Numbered from the stretch's first letter, positions 23,649-33,751 are shown. The stretch is DNA of 64,000 nucleotides from Candidatus Nitrospira kreftii (GCA_014058405.1 CP047423.1:2629777-2693776), one strand, 5' to 3'. Notes: generated by a model from the sequence alone, not told the origin. Numbers and translations are program-made.

Positions 23649-24474
23649 AGCAGAACATTTTTCCTTCTGCCCGTCCGGCATGCCGTTGCAGAAAAATCTG
23701 GTACCGCTCTGTGGGTACCGCGATCCCCAACGAGCAGAAGTATCGGTGCTCCTCAAACTCTCGTGGCTGACTGTCGAGGTCTTTGCTGATGTATTTGGAG
23801 AGATACCGGGCCAGTTTCACCGGAGACGTTCCCGGTCGCGGTCCTCTCACGTTGACCTGGCCTTGCGCTTTTCCGACGATCTTGTACCAACACCGACGCA
23901 AGAGGCGAATGTCCTGAAATCCACGGACTGCCAAATGGGGATGGATGGCCCCTCGCTTCTGGCATTCCAGCACCGCCACATACGGCATGGGATAGCCGTT
24001 GCGAGAAAGCATGCGCCGTAACCGTTCGAGATCGGTTAAGACCCTGTCCCGATCTTCCATATTGTCTCTGTACGTGAGCGTGACAAGGTGATCGGCTTGT
24101 ATAGACAGGCATTTTCTTCTGATCTCTCCCTTGGCCCTGGCTTGTGCCCGCTTCTGGTTTAGTTCTTTGTTCTTTGACGTTCCCTTGTAGCTCTTCTTGC
24201 CGGGATGTGGATCGACCTGTCCCCATGACGCCTCGACCCACTGTTTCCCGAAGTCGTGAATCTTGACTGACCAGGTTGGACCGCCGGAGAGATGTGTGGA
24301 GACGTTGGATTGCGTGTGATCGACGAGAAATGTCTTTCTGACAAGTTTAGAGGCCGCCGGCGGACCGGCGGCCGTGCGCCGCTGGCAGACGCCAGCAGGC
24401 GCATCGACCGTCGCTCGCGGCTCGACGATCCTTTGTCCTTTCGAGGCTTGATGCTTCTGTAATTCCACTTTCAA
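23479..24474 (-). CDS. HUH-type replication initiator (Rep)
   Basis: A 331-aa protein. The core (about 125-260) shows the HUH endonuclease order: DHLVTLTYRDN (motif 1), GAIHPHLAVRG (the His-hydrophobic-His metal site), and KLARYLSKYISKDL with paired Tyr residues for strand cleavage. Such proteins nick a single-stranded origin and start rolling-circle replication. The N-terminal 80 residues are low-complexity, so the true start may be internal. ATG 24474 is given. The C-terminus is duplicated in remnants at 21738-21847 and 22466-22576. Confidence 0.82.
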   Translation of the reverse strand: MKVELQKHQASKGQRIVEPRATVDAPAGVCQRRTAAGPPAASKLVRKTFLVDHTQSNVSTHLSGGPTWSVKIHDFGKQWVEASWGQVDPHPGKKSYKGTSKNKELNQKRAQARAKGEIRRKCLSIQADHLVTLTYRDNMEDRDRVLTDLERLRRMLSRNGYPMPYVAVLECQKRGAIHPHLAVRGFQDIRLLRRCWYKIVGKAQGQVNVRGPRPGTSPVKLARYLSKYISKDLDSQPREFEEHRYFCSLGIAVPTERYQIFLQRHAGRAEGKMFCFLYSEVVRRIGECCALKYWNGGAGTFGWISGFEDPNCRIITNTSSLLPPTRARAGD

Positions 24475-24488
24475 ACAACCTCAACAAC

Positions 24489-24508
24489 TGTAACCAAAAC
24501 TGTAACCA
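24489..24508 (+). repeat. Candidate arm sites for integrase B, right end
   Basis: TGTAACCA at 24489-24496 and 24501-24508, 12-bp period, mirroring the pair at 18293/18305. It lies 133 bp from the attR core. Confidence 0.55.
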
Positions 24509-24640
24509 TGCGCGCCGTTATTGCCCTCTCCGCAAACCAGAGAACGCAACTCGACGCAGTCATCTACCCTGGCCATTCCTCATATGATTCTGTTACTTTG
24601 GATGAGGAAGAGGGAGGGTGAGAAACTGCTTCAGAGCTCG

Positions 24641-24685
24641 TTTGTAAACCGCAGGTTGGAGGTTCGATTCCTCTCGCCAGCTCCA
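24641..24685 (+). pseudogene. Stranded 3' half of tRNA-Thr; attR of element B
   Basis: TTTGTAAACC through CCA is identical to 18178-18222, but the upstream 5' half is replaced by unrelated sequence. It is the original chromosomal end of the tRNA gene on the reading given here. Confidence 0.9.
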
Positions 24686-24894
24686 CAACTTCTGCTGACA
24701 TTTCAACTCCGGGTGTTTTCCAATATCACGTTCCCTTCGGATCAATATCCGTGCATCTGCCAAGCTGTCCGTTTGCCTGTGATGAATAACTAGATACTGG
24801 GGCGAAGTCTGAGAATGTTGGAGTATTTGTCTGAGCCTTTGTTGTTTGGGGATGTGCGCTCGTCTACCATGACATGCCGTAGGAGGATGGATTG

Positions 24895-25587
24895 ATGGAG
24901 AAGTGGCATGTGCATGTGAAGGGACTGGCGACCTGCATCGTGATCCTCGTGACGACTCTGCCGAGTGTATGGGCGACATCCACCGACAGATCCGGCCCTG
25001 ATGGACCGTCGCAGGATGAGACGTTGGCGTTTATCAAAGACACATGGGAAGCCTGTGCAACCATGCACAGTGGCTGGCAACGCATGACCGCGAAGGACGG
25101 ATCTCTCTGGCATGTGGATAGAATGGCGAGAGTTGAGGTCGTTGTGATGCCTCCGTCCGCTCTCAGACTTATCACACGGCGCAATGAACGTCGGAGGTTG
25201 AGCGGGATATTTGAGATCCAAACGCCAGAAGAACTCATTCAGGAGTTTGATTTGAACACATTGTCTCCAGACGTACAGCCTGAGCGGGCAGGCGAGGACG
25301 CCGCCCTCTATGGAATTCGGTTGCATTGTGCGCAGGCGGCCTGCGTTACCGAATGGGTTGCGTCTCTTGCGATACCGGGGAAACCCCTCCATGACCTGAA
25401 AACTGGCAAACTGGCCGTCACAAGCCTCGATGAGCTTGCCTATGTGGACCGCGCCCCCAAAAGCCATCCGGGAGAGAAGAAGGGAGAGGCGTATGTTCCC
25501 GTCTGCGACAAGGTCGCCCTAGAAAGTCTCTCCAAGGCCTTTGCCCATGCCATCAACAACGCTGGGGGAAAGAAGCCGTTGTTCTAG
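24895..25587 (+). CDS. Exported protein of unknown function
   Basis: A 230-aa protein; ATG 24895 has AGGAGGATGG. Signal peptide (LATCIVILVTTLPSVWA) then a mature domain with Cys residues at AWEACATMH, LHCAQAACVTEW and VPVCDKV that may pair. No family recognised. It is the first chromosomal gene after the island. 24710-24894 and 25588-25789 hold no gene I can support. Confidence 0.7.
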   Translation: MEKWHVHVKGLATCIVILVTTLPSVWATSTDRSGPDGPSQDETLAFIKDTWEACATMHSGWQRMTAKDGSLWHVDRMARVEVVVMPPSALRLITRRNERRRLSGIFEIQTPEELIQEFDLNTLSPDVQPERAGEDAALYGIRLHCAQAACVTEWVASLAIPGKPLHDLKTGKLAVTSLDELAYVDRAPKSHPGEKKGEAYVPVCDKVALESLSKAFAHAINNAGGKKPLF

Positions 25588-25789
25588 AACACGGCCGGAT
25601 CTCGATGTGGCTGTGGTTGGCAACGGCAACCGTCGATGATCATCTACAACGACTCCTTTACCGATCGAGTGGTGTCATCGGTCTCTCCTTTTTCAGATCG
25701 ACACTGAACCGCGACCGACGATATCCTACGGGCTTGTCTAGTATGCACAACGAACTTGCCGAGGCAGCTTCAAGTGGAGGGGGTAGGAG

Positions 25790-27208
25790 CTACCGTTCCG
25801 CCTCGGTGAGATCTGTTTCATTCTCCAGCTCCTCCACATCCGCGTCAAATTTCCCCTTCGTGGTGGAGGGATGCAAGCCGTACTTCCTCAGCATTTTATA
25901 GAAGTCGGCGCGGTATCGGCCGGCAAACTGGGCGGCACGTGAAATATTTCCACCGGTCAGCTGCAGGACATTCTTCAAATACGTTCGCTCGAATTCCTCC
26001 TTGGCCTCCGTGAGCGGTTTAAGCGGGGATTCTGCCGCGATACTGACCGCCGGCAATAGATCCGGTGTCAGAATCTCCTGCCGAGACATTACCACGGCTT
26101 TTTCGACGACATTTTCCAACTCCCGTACGTTACCCGGCCAAGGATTGATCATCAGACGATGGAGCGCAGCCGGGGTGAAACCCTTCACCTCTTTGTTCGC
26201 CCGCTTCACGCTGAGCTTGAGGAAATGTTGCGCCAACAGCGGAATATCATCACGTCGATCCCGCAGGGGGGGAATAAAAAGAGGAACCACGGAAATACGG
26301 TAATACAGGTCGTTACGAAAAGTCCCGTTTTTAACCGCCTCACCGAGATCCTTATTCGTCGCCGCTATGATGCGCACGTCCACTTTGACGGACGTCTCAG
26401 ATCCGACCTCGCGGACCTCTCGTTCCTGCACAGCACGCAAGAGCTTCACCTGCATCGACAATGGTATTTCGCCGATCTCATCGAGAAACAGCGTGCCACC
26501 GTTGGCCATCTGAAATAATCCTCGTTTTGCACCATGCGCGCTTGTAAAGGCACCCTTCACATGCCCAAACAATTCACTCTCGAAGAGCGTTTCAGGGATA
26601 GCGGCGCAATTAAGCGCTACGAACGGACCTTTACTGCGTCGGCTGTTGGTATGGACGACACGCGCCATCACCTCTTTCCCTGTTCCGGTTTCTCCGAAGA
26701 GCAGGATCGTGGCATCCGAATCGGCGACTTGCGCGACTTGTTGAAAAAGCCGCTGCATCGCCGGGCTGCGCGCGACGACATTGTCGAGTCCGTACAGTTC
26801 CTTGACCAACGACTTGAGTCGCTGGATCTCTTGGCTCATCCGTTGCTGGGACAGTGCCTTCTCAATCGTTTCCTTCAGCTCTTTGTCGTCGAACGGCTTC
26901 GTCAGGTACCCGAAGGCCCCCCGCTGCATCGCTTCTACAGCATTGGGAATGCTTCCATGGGCAGTAAGAATAATCACCGGTAGTCCGGGATGACTTCTTA
27001 GCAGCTCTTCGGTCACATCCAGCCCATCTTCCCCACGAAGGCGGAGGTCTGTAATGGCCAAGTTGAACATCGTTTTCTTGGCCTCTCCCACAGCATCCTG
27101 CCCGGTCGTACATGACGTGACCGAATATCCCATGGCGGATAACCGCATTTTCAGCAAGTGGAGCAAACCCTCATCGTCATCGACTACGAGAATATTTTCT
27201 TTCTCCAT
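25790..27208 (-). CDS. glrR: GlrR-like sigma-54 response regulator with GAFTSA loop
   Basis: A 472-aa protein: receiver (D53 in LAITDLRLRG, TKPFDD lysine), AAA+ (Walker A GETGTGKE; Walker B NGGTLFLDEIGE) and a Fis-type C-terminus (GGNISRAAQFAGRYRADFYK). The sigma-54 contact loop reads GAFTSA, not the consensus GAFTGA; the second Gly is Ser. It lies 25 bp after the lipoprotein gene of the same operon. Gene order kinase-lipoprotein-regulator matches enterobacterial glrK-qseG-glrR, hence the symbol, which is an inference from architecture. Confidence 0.9.
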   Translation of the reverse strand: MEKENILVVDDDEGLLHLLKMRLSAMGYSVTSCTTGQDAVGEAKKTMFNLAITDLRLRGEDGLDVTEELLRSHPGLPVIILTAHGSIPNAVEAMQRGAFGYLTKPFDDKELKETIEKALSQQRMSQEIQRLKSLVKELYGLDNVVARSPAMQRLFQQVAQVADSDATILLFGETGTGKEVMARVVHTNSRRSKGPFVALNCAAIPETLFESELFGHVKGAFTSAHGAKRGLFQMANGGTLFLDEIGEIPLSMQVKLLRAVQEREVREVGSETSVKVDVRIIAATNKDLGEAVKNGTFRNDLYYRISVVPLFIPPLRDRRDDIPLLAQHFLKLSVKRANKEVKGFTPAALHRLMINPWPGNVRELENVVEKAVVMSRQEILTPDLLPAVSIAAESPLKPLTEAKEEFERTYLKNVLQLTGGNISRAAQFAGRYRADFYKMLRKYGLHPSTTKGKFDADVEELENETDLTEAER

Positions 27209-27233
27209 AAATTCAACAGTCCTTCTGGGTTCG

Positions 27234-28013
27234 TTATGGCGTTGTGTCAGGGCCAGGAATGGGAATCGTCGTCAACGGTGGACGGATCGGACGCACCTTT
27301 TCACGCATCTCCTGGTCGATTCGTTTCAACGCATCAAGCTGTGTAGAGAGCTCTTCAATCTTTCTGTCACGTTCCGCCAGTTGCTTTTGGAGACTTTGAA
27401 TCGTGGCTGGGCCGGCCGACGTTTTTCCTGGGTCCTTTTTCGTCTGGAGCGACTCAATCTTTTGATCTCGATCCACGAGTTCTCTCTGCAAAGACTCGAC
27501 CGTCTCCGTTTCGTCGCCCTGTGAAGACCGAAGCTGTTGGATGGCCATCTCTCGATCAAGCAAGTCCCGCACCAGAGTGTCAGCCGCTGCGGCCAGCGAT
27601 GTATGAGCGCCCGCGATGGCAGGGCCTGTCGAGACAGCCTCGAGCCATGATTTCGCTCCTGGTGCCACAGGTTGCTGTAATAATTGAAGCCACGCCTTGC
27701 TTGACGATGCAAACTTCCCCATTGGAGCCACTGCTATCACCATTTTAAAATTTTTTTCAGCGATTTCGCGACTTTCGTAGAGACCAAGCAAGGCACGAGT
27801 AAAATAGATATGGTCACAAGGGCTGGATCGGATACATCTCGAGATCAAATCCTCCTGTTTTCTTGCAAGCGATTGAAAGTTCTTGAGTTCTTGTGGTTCA
27901 GCCGTAAAGTACGGTTGAGAAACCGGAGCAGGTGTGGTCCAGGCTGCACATCCTGTCAGCAAGACGGAAAGCAGGACGGTACATTGTGTCTTTGAAACTA
28001 TGGTTCTTCTCAC
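27234..28013 (-). CDS. QseG-like lipoprotein with coiled coil
   Basis: A 259-aa protein starting with GTG that shares one base with the kinase stop codon (TAGTG). Lipobox LLSVLLTGC places it in an outer or inner membrane. The mature part has a small helical domain, then a coiled coil (about 160-235, LQRELVDRDQKIESLQ and related heptads) and a Pro-rich tail. In enterobacteria the gene at this position (QseG/YfhG) modulates the kinase. A similar role is likely here. Confidence 0.82.
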   Translation of the reverse strand: MRRTIVSKTQCTVLLSVLLTGCAAWTTPAPVSQPYFTAEPQELKNFQSLARKQEDLISRCIRSSPCDHIYFTRALLGLYESREIAEKNFKMVIAVAPMGKFASSSKAWLQLLQQPVAPGAKSWLEAVSTGPAIAGAHTSLAAAADTLVRDLLDREMAIQQLRSSQGDETETVESLQRELVDRDQKIESLQTKKDPGKTSAGPATIQSLQKQLAERDRKIEELSTQLDALKRIDQEMREKVRPIRPPLTTIPIPGPDTTP

Positions 28014-29485
28014 TATTGCTGAACCTTTTCCGGCTTGGTCAACCGTAGGATAAACCGTACAGCTGCACCCTTGCCTTTCTCACTCTCGATCCAAATCCTT
28101 CCGCCATGAGCTTCGACAACCTTCTTAACTAAGGCCAACCCTAATCCGCTTCCCGCCGTGTGTTTAACTTTTGTACGACCTTGATAGAAACGCTCAAAAA
28201 TATGGGGAAGGTCGTCCGGCGCCACGCCTGGTCCCGTATCGGACACAGACACCTCAAGGACTCCTGCCTGTGGATCGGGTTTCATCTGAACTTTGACCAC
28301 GCCCCCTTCTGGGCTGAACTTCAAGGCATTCGACAGCAAATTGTCCAACACCTGCTCCAGACGAGACGCATCCGCCTTGACCCACGCCCGATCGCCAATA
28401 TTTTCCAGTACAAGCTGGACGTGTTTGGAATCCGCAAGAAGTCGGACTTTGTCGATGGAGACTTCGGCGATACGATGGAGATCTACCGGGACAATGCGAT
28501 ACTCCATCATCCCTGCCTCCATTTTCGACAAATCCAAAATCGTGGAGATCAGATGAATCAACCGCCGACTGCTGTCGGCCATGATTCGGAGGATCGTACG
28601 TTGCTCTTGCACCAGCGGACCCGGAATTTCATCAAGAAGTAAGTGCGTGCCCTCCTGAATCGAGGCCATCGGCGTGCGAAGTTCATGAGAGACATGCGCC
28701 AAAAACTCTGCTTTCATATCATCGAGTTCTTGCAGCTTTCTGCCCATCCAATTCACGGTATCAACCAGCTCTCGCAATTCAGCGGGAGCCTTGATTTGAA
28801 GGGATCCACCGAAATTCCCTTGACCGATCTTTCTGATATGGCCTTGGAGCTGGCGGAGCGGAAGTAAGATTGTATAGCTGGCCACCCCGGCAAGCCCGAG
28901 CCCGAAGACGAGCGCCACTAAGACGAGCTGTTCGGTGACGGCCTCTGCTTGCGCAGCGCTGGCTCGTGATTCACTCACCTCGACACTCATCCGAGCCTCG
29001 TGGAGATCAATATAGGCCTGAATTGAGGCTGACATTTGATCCAGAATGACATCGCGTTGGCTCGCGTACTGAGGGTCTTCGCGAAGGCCATCCCCATTCA
29101 CTCTCTGAAATTCTTCACGGTAAAGCACCAAACGTTTTGCGAGCAACCCATCTGCATCCTGAAGAAGTTTCAACCCCTGAGGGGAGCTCTCTTGGCTCCG
29201 CAGAAGTTGAAGATTTCGTTGGAACTCGTCCAGCTCCTCTTCTAAGTTCGTCAGGAAGGTGTGATCCTTTGTGGCGACGAATTTCTTCTCACTATTCATT
29301 TGCGCGAAGAGCGAACTCAATAATCGCTTCGCAGATTCGACTGCTGGATAATGATAGGAGGCCATTTGCGTGCTCATAGACGCTAATTGGCGAAGCTGAA
29401 AGAGCGCGTATAAATTGACTCCTCCCATCACGGTAATGATAACCAGAGCCGTCAGAACCAACCGCCAAAAGATCGAAAGTCGCAT
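28013..29485 (-). CDS. glrK: GlrK-like sensor histidine kinase
   Basis: A 490-aa protein from ATG 29485 (GAGGGGCGGACTC upstream). TM1 (VLTALVIITVMGGVNLYALF), a helical four-helix-bundle sensor of about 150 residues, TM2 (LVLVALVFGLGLAGVASYTI), a HAMP linker, HisKA with HVSHELRTPMASI, and HATPase with N box (NLLSNALKFSPEGG), DTGPG and GSGLGLAL. All catalytic boxes are intact. It heads the three-gene operon. Confidence 0.93.
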   Translation of the reverse strand: MRLSIFWRLVLTALVIITVMGGVNLYALFQLRQLASMSTQMASYHYPAVESAKRLLSSLFAQMNSEKKFVATKDHTFLTNLEEELDEFQRNLQLLRSQESSPQGLKLLQDADGLLAKRLVLYREEFQRVNGDGLREDPQYASQRDVILDQMSASIQAYIDLHEARMSVEVSESRASAAQAEAVTEQLVLVALVFGLGLAGVASYTILLPLRQLQGHIRKIGQGNFGGSLQIKAPAELRELVDTVNWMGRKLQELDDMKAEFLAHVSHELRTPMASIQEGTHLLLDEIPGPLVQEQRTILRIMADSSRRLIHLISTILDLSKMEAGMMEYRIVPVDLHRIAEVSIDKVRLLADSKHVQLVLENIGDRAWVKADASRLEQVLDNLLSNALKFSPEGGVVKVQMKPDPQAGVLEVSVSDTGPGVAPDDLPHIFERFYQGRTKVKHTAGSGLGLALVKKVVEAHGGRIWIESEKGKGAAVRFILRLTKPEKVQQ

Positions 29486-29670
29486 GAGTCCGCCCCTCAT
29501 CCGAACGGGATCACAACTGGGCTGAACTCAGGTGTAGGTTAACCCATACACTATTTCAGCCCTCATTCACAAGTGACGGCCAATCGGGAGTCCGACGAAG
29601 CGTTCAGAATGCTTCCACCTGTACTAAAGTAATCCAATGACACGCAACAGGTATCTCGTGAATCGAGTCC

Positions 29671-30501
29671 CTACTGCCTGGCATCAAACTGGCGGGAGAA
29701 CAGCCGTTGCCGTCTGGAAGACCCATGAAGCGCCGCAAAAAGGTGTCCGCGGAATAGTAAGATTGCCATCGCCACCGGTGGAGTCAGGAGGAGCAGGATG
29801 ATCCCTTGTCCGCCGGAATCGATACCCACATAGGACAACCATCCCTCGATCGCAGTCACCGGCAGCATGAGAATTTGAAAGAAATTAAGGCCGGCTCCCC
29901 GACCAACAAGGCCGGACAGCGAAAAAAACTCCTGCAGGCCGGTTGGAGAAAGTACCACGGGCAAAATCAGAACGGCGAACGGCAGAAACCACTCAATCCA
30001 ATGTTCCACCACGAATTCATAGGAGGTCTTGAAGACGTCAAGGGGTGAATTGTGTCGGACTTGGTAAATCACCTCCGGAGCCGGATTCAAGAGAATAAAA
30101 ACGAGAAGAAGAAACGCTGAAGAAAGAAACTGGCCGTACGGATTGGCTTGCATCCCCATCTCGAGCAGCATCGTCGGCAGCCAAAGGACAAATCCAACAC
30201 CGATCACGTCCCAGAAGTAATGCCCAAAACTTTCGGTCACATCCGTGAATCGGAGGGGCCTGGCCCCGCTTAGAGACTGCTCGATCAACCGGAGAGTGGC
30301 GCCGACCAATAGGGCGTTGAGGATGCCCAGCAAGAACCCTCCTGCTATTCCCAACGGGCCGACAAGCCTCGCGGCTCCGAGGAACAGGACGGCAAAGACA
30401 ATGAGCGCCAACATCGCCATCCAACTCTTGGCAAGCGAGCGCCCCGTCGCGTAGAAAACCTGTCGATAGAGGTGAATCGTCGCTGAAACAAGATTGCTCA
30501 T
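29671..30501 (-). CDS. Polytopic membrane protein of unknown function
   Basis: A 276-aa protein with about five to six hydrophobic segments (for example MAMLALIVFAVLFLGAARLV, IAGGFLLGILNALLVGATL, ILLLLTPPVAMAILLF). No catalytic motif is visible and no family is recognised. It is divergent from clpB with 144 bp between them. Confidence 0.7.
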   Translation of the reverse strand: MSNLVSATIHLYRQVFYATGRSLAKSWMAMLALIVFAVLFLGAARLVGPLGIAGGFLLGILNALLVGATLRLIEQSLSGARPLRFTDVTESFGHYFWDVIGVGFVLWLPTMLLEMGMQANPYGQFLSSAFLLLVFILLNPAPEVIYQVRHNSPLDVFKTSYEFVVEHWIEWFLPFAVLILPVVLSPTGLQEFFSLSGLVGRGAGLNFFQILMLPVTAIEGWLSYVGIDSGGQGIILLLLTPPVAMAILLFRGHLFAALHGSSRRQRLFSRQFDARQ

Positions 30502-30645
30502 GCGAGCTGTACCCTAGTCGGGATCGCCGCGGAGGTCAAGAACTAGTCGCGTCGCCGGCGAAAAATGGGCTTGTGGTTGACTTGCCCCGCCAGATGATTA
30601 TCACAGAACCCATCATTAGCAAATCTCTATCATAGGTGAATCGCC

Positions 30646-33258
30646 ATGGACATGAATCGAATGACGGTCAAGCTGCAAGAGGCATTACAGTCCGCCTCCG
30701 CCCATGCGCAGCGGAGAAGCCATCAAGGTATCGATGTGGAGCATGTGCTGTTGGCGCTCCTCGATCAAGAGGGAGGAACAACCCCAGCCCTCCTCGAGGG
30801 CGCCGGCCTTGCTCTGTCCGGGGTTCGGCAGGCGGTCGAACAAGCCTTGACGAAGCTGCCGCAAGTTCAAGGCTCCGGCGCCGCCCCGGGTCAAGTTCAT
30901 ATTGCCAACCGCCTCACCCACGTCCTGAACCGTGCGGAAGACGAGCAGAAGTCGCTGAAAGATGACTTCCTCAGCGTCGAACATCTGCTGCTGGCCATGG
31001 TCCATGAAGGAGGCGTATTCCAGAAGCTGGGACTCACCCGAGATCGCCTATTATCGAGCCTCCAACAAGTGCGTGGAAACCAACGCGTCACCAGTCAAGA
31101 CCCGGAAGGCACCTACCAGTCGCTGGTGAAATACGGGCGTGAACTGACCCAGCTAGCTGGGCAAGGAAAATTGGATCCGGTCATCGGACGAGACGATGAA
31201 ATCAGACGTGTTATTCAGATCCTATCCCGCCGGACTAAGAATAACCCTGTGCTCATCGGTGAACCAGGAGTCGGAAAAACCGCCATCGTGGAAGGACTGG
31301 CGATCCGTATCGTGAAAGGTGATGTCCCTGAGAGCCTGAAGCAGAAAAAGCTTTTCGCATTGGACATGGGGTCACTTGTCGCAGGAGCCAAATTTCGCGG
31401 CGAGTTCGAAGAGCGCCTCAAGGCCGTCTTGAAGGAGATTCAATCCTCTCACGGTCAGATTCTCCTGTTCATCGATGAATTGCATACGGTCGTGGGTGCC
31501 GGAGCGGCTGAAGGAGCAATGGATGCGGCCAATCTATTGAAGCCGATGTTGGCACGAGGCGAGTTGCATCTTATCGGGGCAACGACGCTGGACGAATACC
31601 GGAAACATATCGAAAAAGATGCTGCGTTGGAACGCCGCTTTCAGACGGTGCTGGTCGACCAGCCGTCCGTGGAGAATACCATTTCGATTTTGCGCGGCCT
31701 CAAAGAGCGCTATGAGGTACATCACGGCGTGCGGATCAAAGACAGTGCCTTGGTCGCTGCAGCAAAATTGTCGCATCGGTACATCCCAGATCGATTCCTT
31801 CCGGATAAAGCCATCGACCTGGTCGACGAAGCGGCAGCACGCCTCAGAACCGAGATCGATAGCCTTCCGGCTGAGCTGGACGAGGTCTCGCGCAAGGTGC
31901 TTCAGCTAGAGATCGAGCGAGAGGCCTTAAAAAAAGAGAAAGACCCTGGAAGCGTTGCCAGATTGACCACTCTCGAAACCGAGCTGAGCGAAAAACAACG
32001 TGACTTACAGGCCTTGAAGACCAGATGGGAATCGGAAAAAATCTCCGTCTCCCGTCTCCGCAAGATGCGCGAAGCCATTGAGGAGATTAAACTCAAGATC
32101 GATCAAGCGGAGCGCGCCTACGACCTCAACCGTGTGGCAGAACTCCGGTACGGAGAACTCCCTCGACTGGAGCGGGAACTGGAATTAGAGCAGCAGCACT
32201 TGGGGAAGAAACAGGGTGACATTCGGTTGCTGAAAGAAGAGGTCGATGAAGATGAGATCGCCGCCGTCGTCGGCCGGTGGACCGGCATTCCCGTTTCCCG
32301 CTTACTCGAAGGCGAGACCGACAAACTTTTGAAACTCGAAGAACTGCTCCATCAGCGCGTGGTGGGACAGGAGGAAGGCGTCCGCGCCGTTGCGGATGCG
32401 GTGCTTCGCGCGCGGTCAGGGATCAAAGACCCGAATCGCCCGATCGGGTCATTTCTCTTTCTGGGCCCCACCGGAGTGGGCAAAACCGAGCTTGCCCGGG
32501 CCCTCGCCGCTGTTCTGTTCGACGACGAAGGCAATCTGGTCAGAATCGACATGTCCGAATACATGGAGAAACATACAGTCGCCCGCTTGATCGGCGCACC
32601 TCCCGGCTACGTCGGGTACGACGAAGGAGGCCAGCTGACCGAGGCCGTTCGGCGGCGTCCATTCTCCGTCATCCTGTTTGATGAAATCGAAAAAGCGCAT
32701 CACGACGTCTTCAACGTCCTGTTACAGGTTCTTGATGACGGCCGGCTGACCGACTCACAGGGCCGCACCGTGGACTTTAAGAATACCGTGTTGATCATGA
32801 CCTCCAATATCGGCAGTCCTCAAATTCTGGAGGCCCAACAGCGCGGTGCCGCTTATGAACACATGAGAACAGTCGTGATGGGTGAGCTGCGGCAACACTT
32901 TCGTCCGGAATTCCTGAATCGAGTGGATGAAGTCGTCGTCTTCCATCCGCTCGGCACCGAACACCTGATCAAGATCGTGGAGATCCAACTGGAACGTCTG
33001 CGGAGTCGATTAGCCGAGCGACGGATCCCATTAGCGATCACCCCAGCGGCCCTTCAGCACTTGGGAGAGCGCGGCTATGATCCGGTCTATGGAGCACGGC
33101 CGCTTAAACGCCTGATTCAGCAGGAGCTGGAAACTCCGATCGCGCGATTACTGGTGAAGGGTGAGCTCCGCGATGGAGATACCGCGTCGCTTGATCTGAA
33201 GAATGACCAACTGGTCTTGGTTCCGACCGTGATGCGGGAAGGGAAGTCTAGCCAATAG
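30646..33258 (+). CDS. clpB: Chaperone ClpB, disaggregase
   Basis: 870 aa, full length for the family. It has an N-terminal repeat domain (about 1-145) and a first AAA+ with Walker [14 protein letters not shown] and Walker [17 protein letters not shown] coiled-coil M domain (about 405-520), then a second AAA+ with [14 protein letters not shown] and [11 protein letters not shown], and an R-finger region [11 protein letters not shown]. It lacks the ClpA/C-type IGL/IGF loop needed for ClpP binding in the places I looked. ClpB works with DnaK to rescue aggregated proteins in the cytoplasm. A perfect start context is lacking: ATG 30646 follows AGGTGAATCGCC. Confidence 0.97.
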   Translation: MDMNRMTVKLQEALQSASAHAQRRSHQGIDVEHVLLALLDQEGGTTPALLEGAGLALSGVRQAVEQALTKLPQVQGSGAAPGQVHIANRLTHVLNRAEDEQKSLKDDFLSVEHLLLAMVHEGGVFQKLGLTRDRLLSSLQQVRGNQRVTSQDPEGTYQSLVKYGRELTQLAGQGKLDPVIGRDDEIRRVIQILSRRTKNNPVLIGEPGVGKTAIVEGLAIRIVKGDVPESLKQKKLFALDMGSLVAGAKFRGEFEERLKAVLKEIQSSHGQILLFIDELHTVVGAGAAEGAMDAANLLKPMLARGELHLIGATTLDEYRKHIEKDAALERRFQTVLVDQPSVENTISILRGLKERYEVHHGVRIKDSALVAAAKLSHRYIPDRFLPDKAIDLVDEAAARLRTEIDSLPAELDEVSRKVLQLEIEREALKKEKDPGSVARLTTLETELSEKQRDLQALKTRWESEKISVSRLRKMREAIEEIKLKIDQAERAYDLNRVAELRYGELPRLERELELEQQHLGKKQGDIRLLKEEVDEDEIAAVVGRWTGIPVSRLLEGETDKLLKLEELLHQRVVGQEEGVRAVADAVLRARSGIKDPNRPIGSFLFLGPTGVGKTELARALAAVLFDDEGNLVRIDMSEYMEKHTVARLIGAPPGYVGYDEGGQLTEAVRRRPFSVILFDEIEKAHHDVFNVLLQVLDDGRLTDSQGRTVDFKNTVLIMTSNIGSPQILEAQQRGAAYEHMRTVVMGELRQHFRPEFLNRVDEVVVFHPLGTEHLIKIVEIQLERLRSRLAERRIPLAITPAALQHLGERGYDPVYGARPLKRLIQQELETPIARLLVKGELRDGDTASLDLKNDQLVLVPTVMREGKSSQ

Positions 33259-33673
33259 CCGCGGCGCCACCTTGTGCGTCCTTCGTGAAGCCGCTTTTCT
33301 GCTGCTTGTCGATCTTCCATTCTGTGCCCGACACCTGTAGCAGGCGGCCCTTCATGGTGTGGAATTCTCCTCGCGAGAAGGACACCACATCAGGTGCCTT
33401 GGCTTCGAGCTTCAATAGAATTTTCCCGGAACCGACTTCTCTCATGGCGAGACTCGTGTCCGTCTTCGCCACCTCGAAGGCTCGCCGTTCGTTGAACATC
33501 AGTGTGCTGTCCACCACTTTGGCCAGCATCCGACCGTTGGAATCAAACAGAGCAAAGTTCACCAAGAGCGCGCCGGTCACGGAATGGAGGGCCAGCTGAA
33601 TCTGCGGCACACCCTCGACCTCGATCGTTCCATTGGTGTTTTGGTAAAGATTGGAGCCGATTTCGATATCCAT
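33248..33673 (-). CDS. Hypothetical beta-rich protein
   Basis: A 141-aa protein convergent with clpB (11-bp overlap of the 3' ends). It reads as alternating beta strands ([38 protein letters not shown]), resembling small domains related to DUF-type ferric-reductase-like immunoglobulin folds. No family named. No signal peptide. Confidence 0.65.
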   Translation of the reverse strand: MDIEIGSNLYQNTNGTIEVEGVPQIQLALHSVTGALLVNFALFDSNGRMLAKVVDSTLMFNERRAFEVAKTDTSLAMREVGSGKILLKLEAKAPDVVSFSRGEFHTMKGRLLQVSGTEWKIDKQQKSGFTKDAQGGAAAIG

Positions 33674-33751
33674 ACTTGAGGCTAAAATAAAATGAACTGA
33701 TCCTTCAATAAAGAAATACTCGCCACAAAAGAAAACAGTGGATGGGTGGAA

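Larger units (their letters stand above)
18180..24685 (-). mobile_element. Integrative element B with HUH Rep
   Basis: Bounded by the 3' half of tRNA-Thr at 18180-18222 and again at 24641-24685, with similarity running about 24 bp past CCA (18223-18247 vs 24686-24710, three mismatches). About 6.5 kb: integrase, AlpA-like protein, RHH repressor, membrane proteins, a lipoprotein, a VapC/AbrB-type pair and an HUH Rep with duplicated remnants. It could be an integrated rolling-circle plasmid or a decayed filamentous-phage-like element. I see no Zot-type ATPase or coat gene. Confidence 0.82.
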
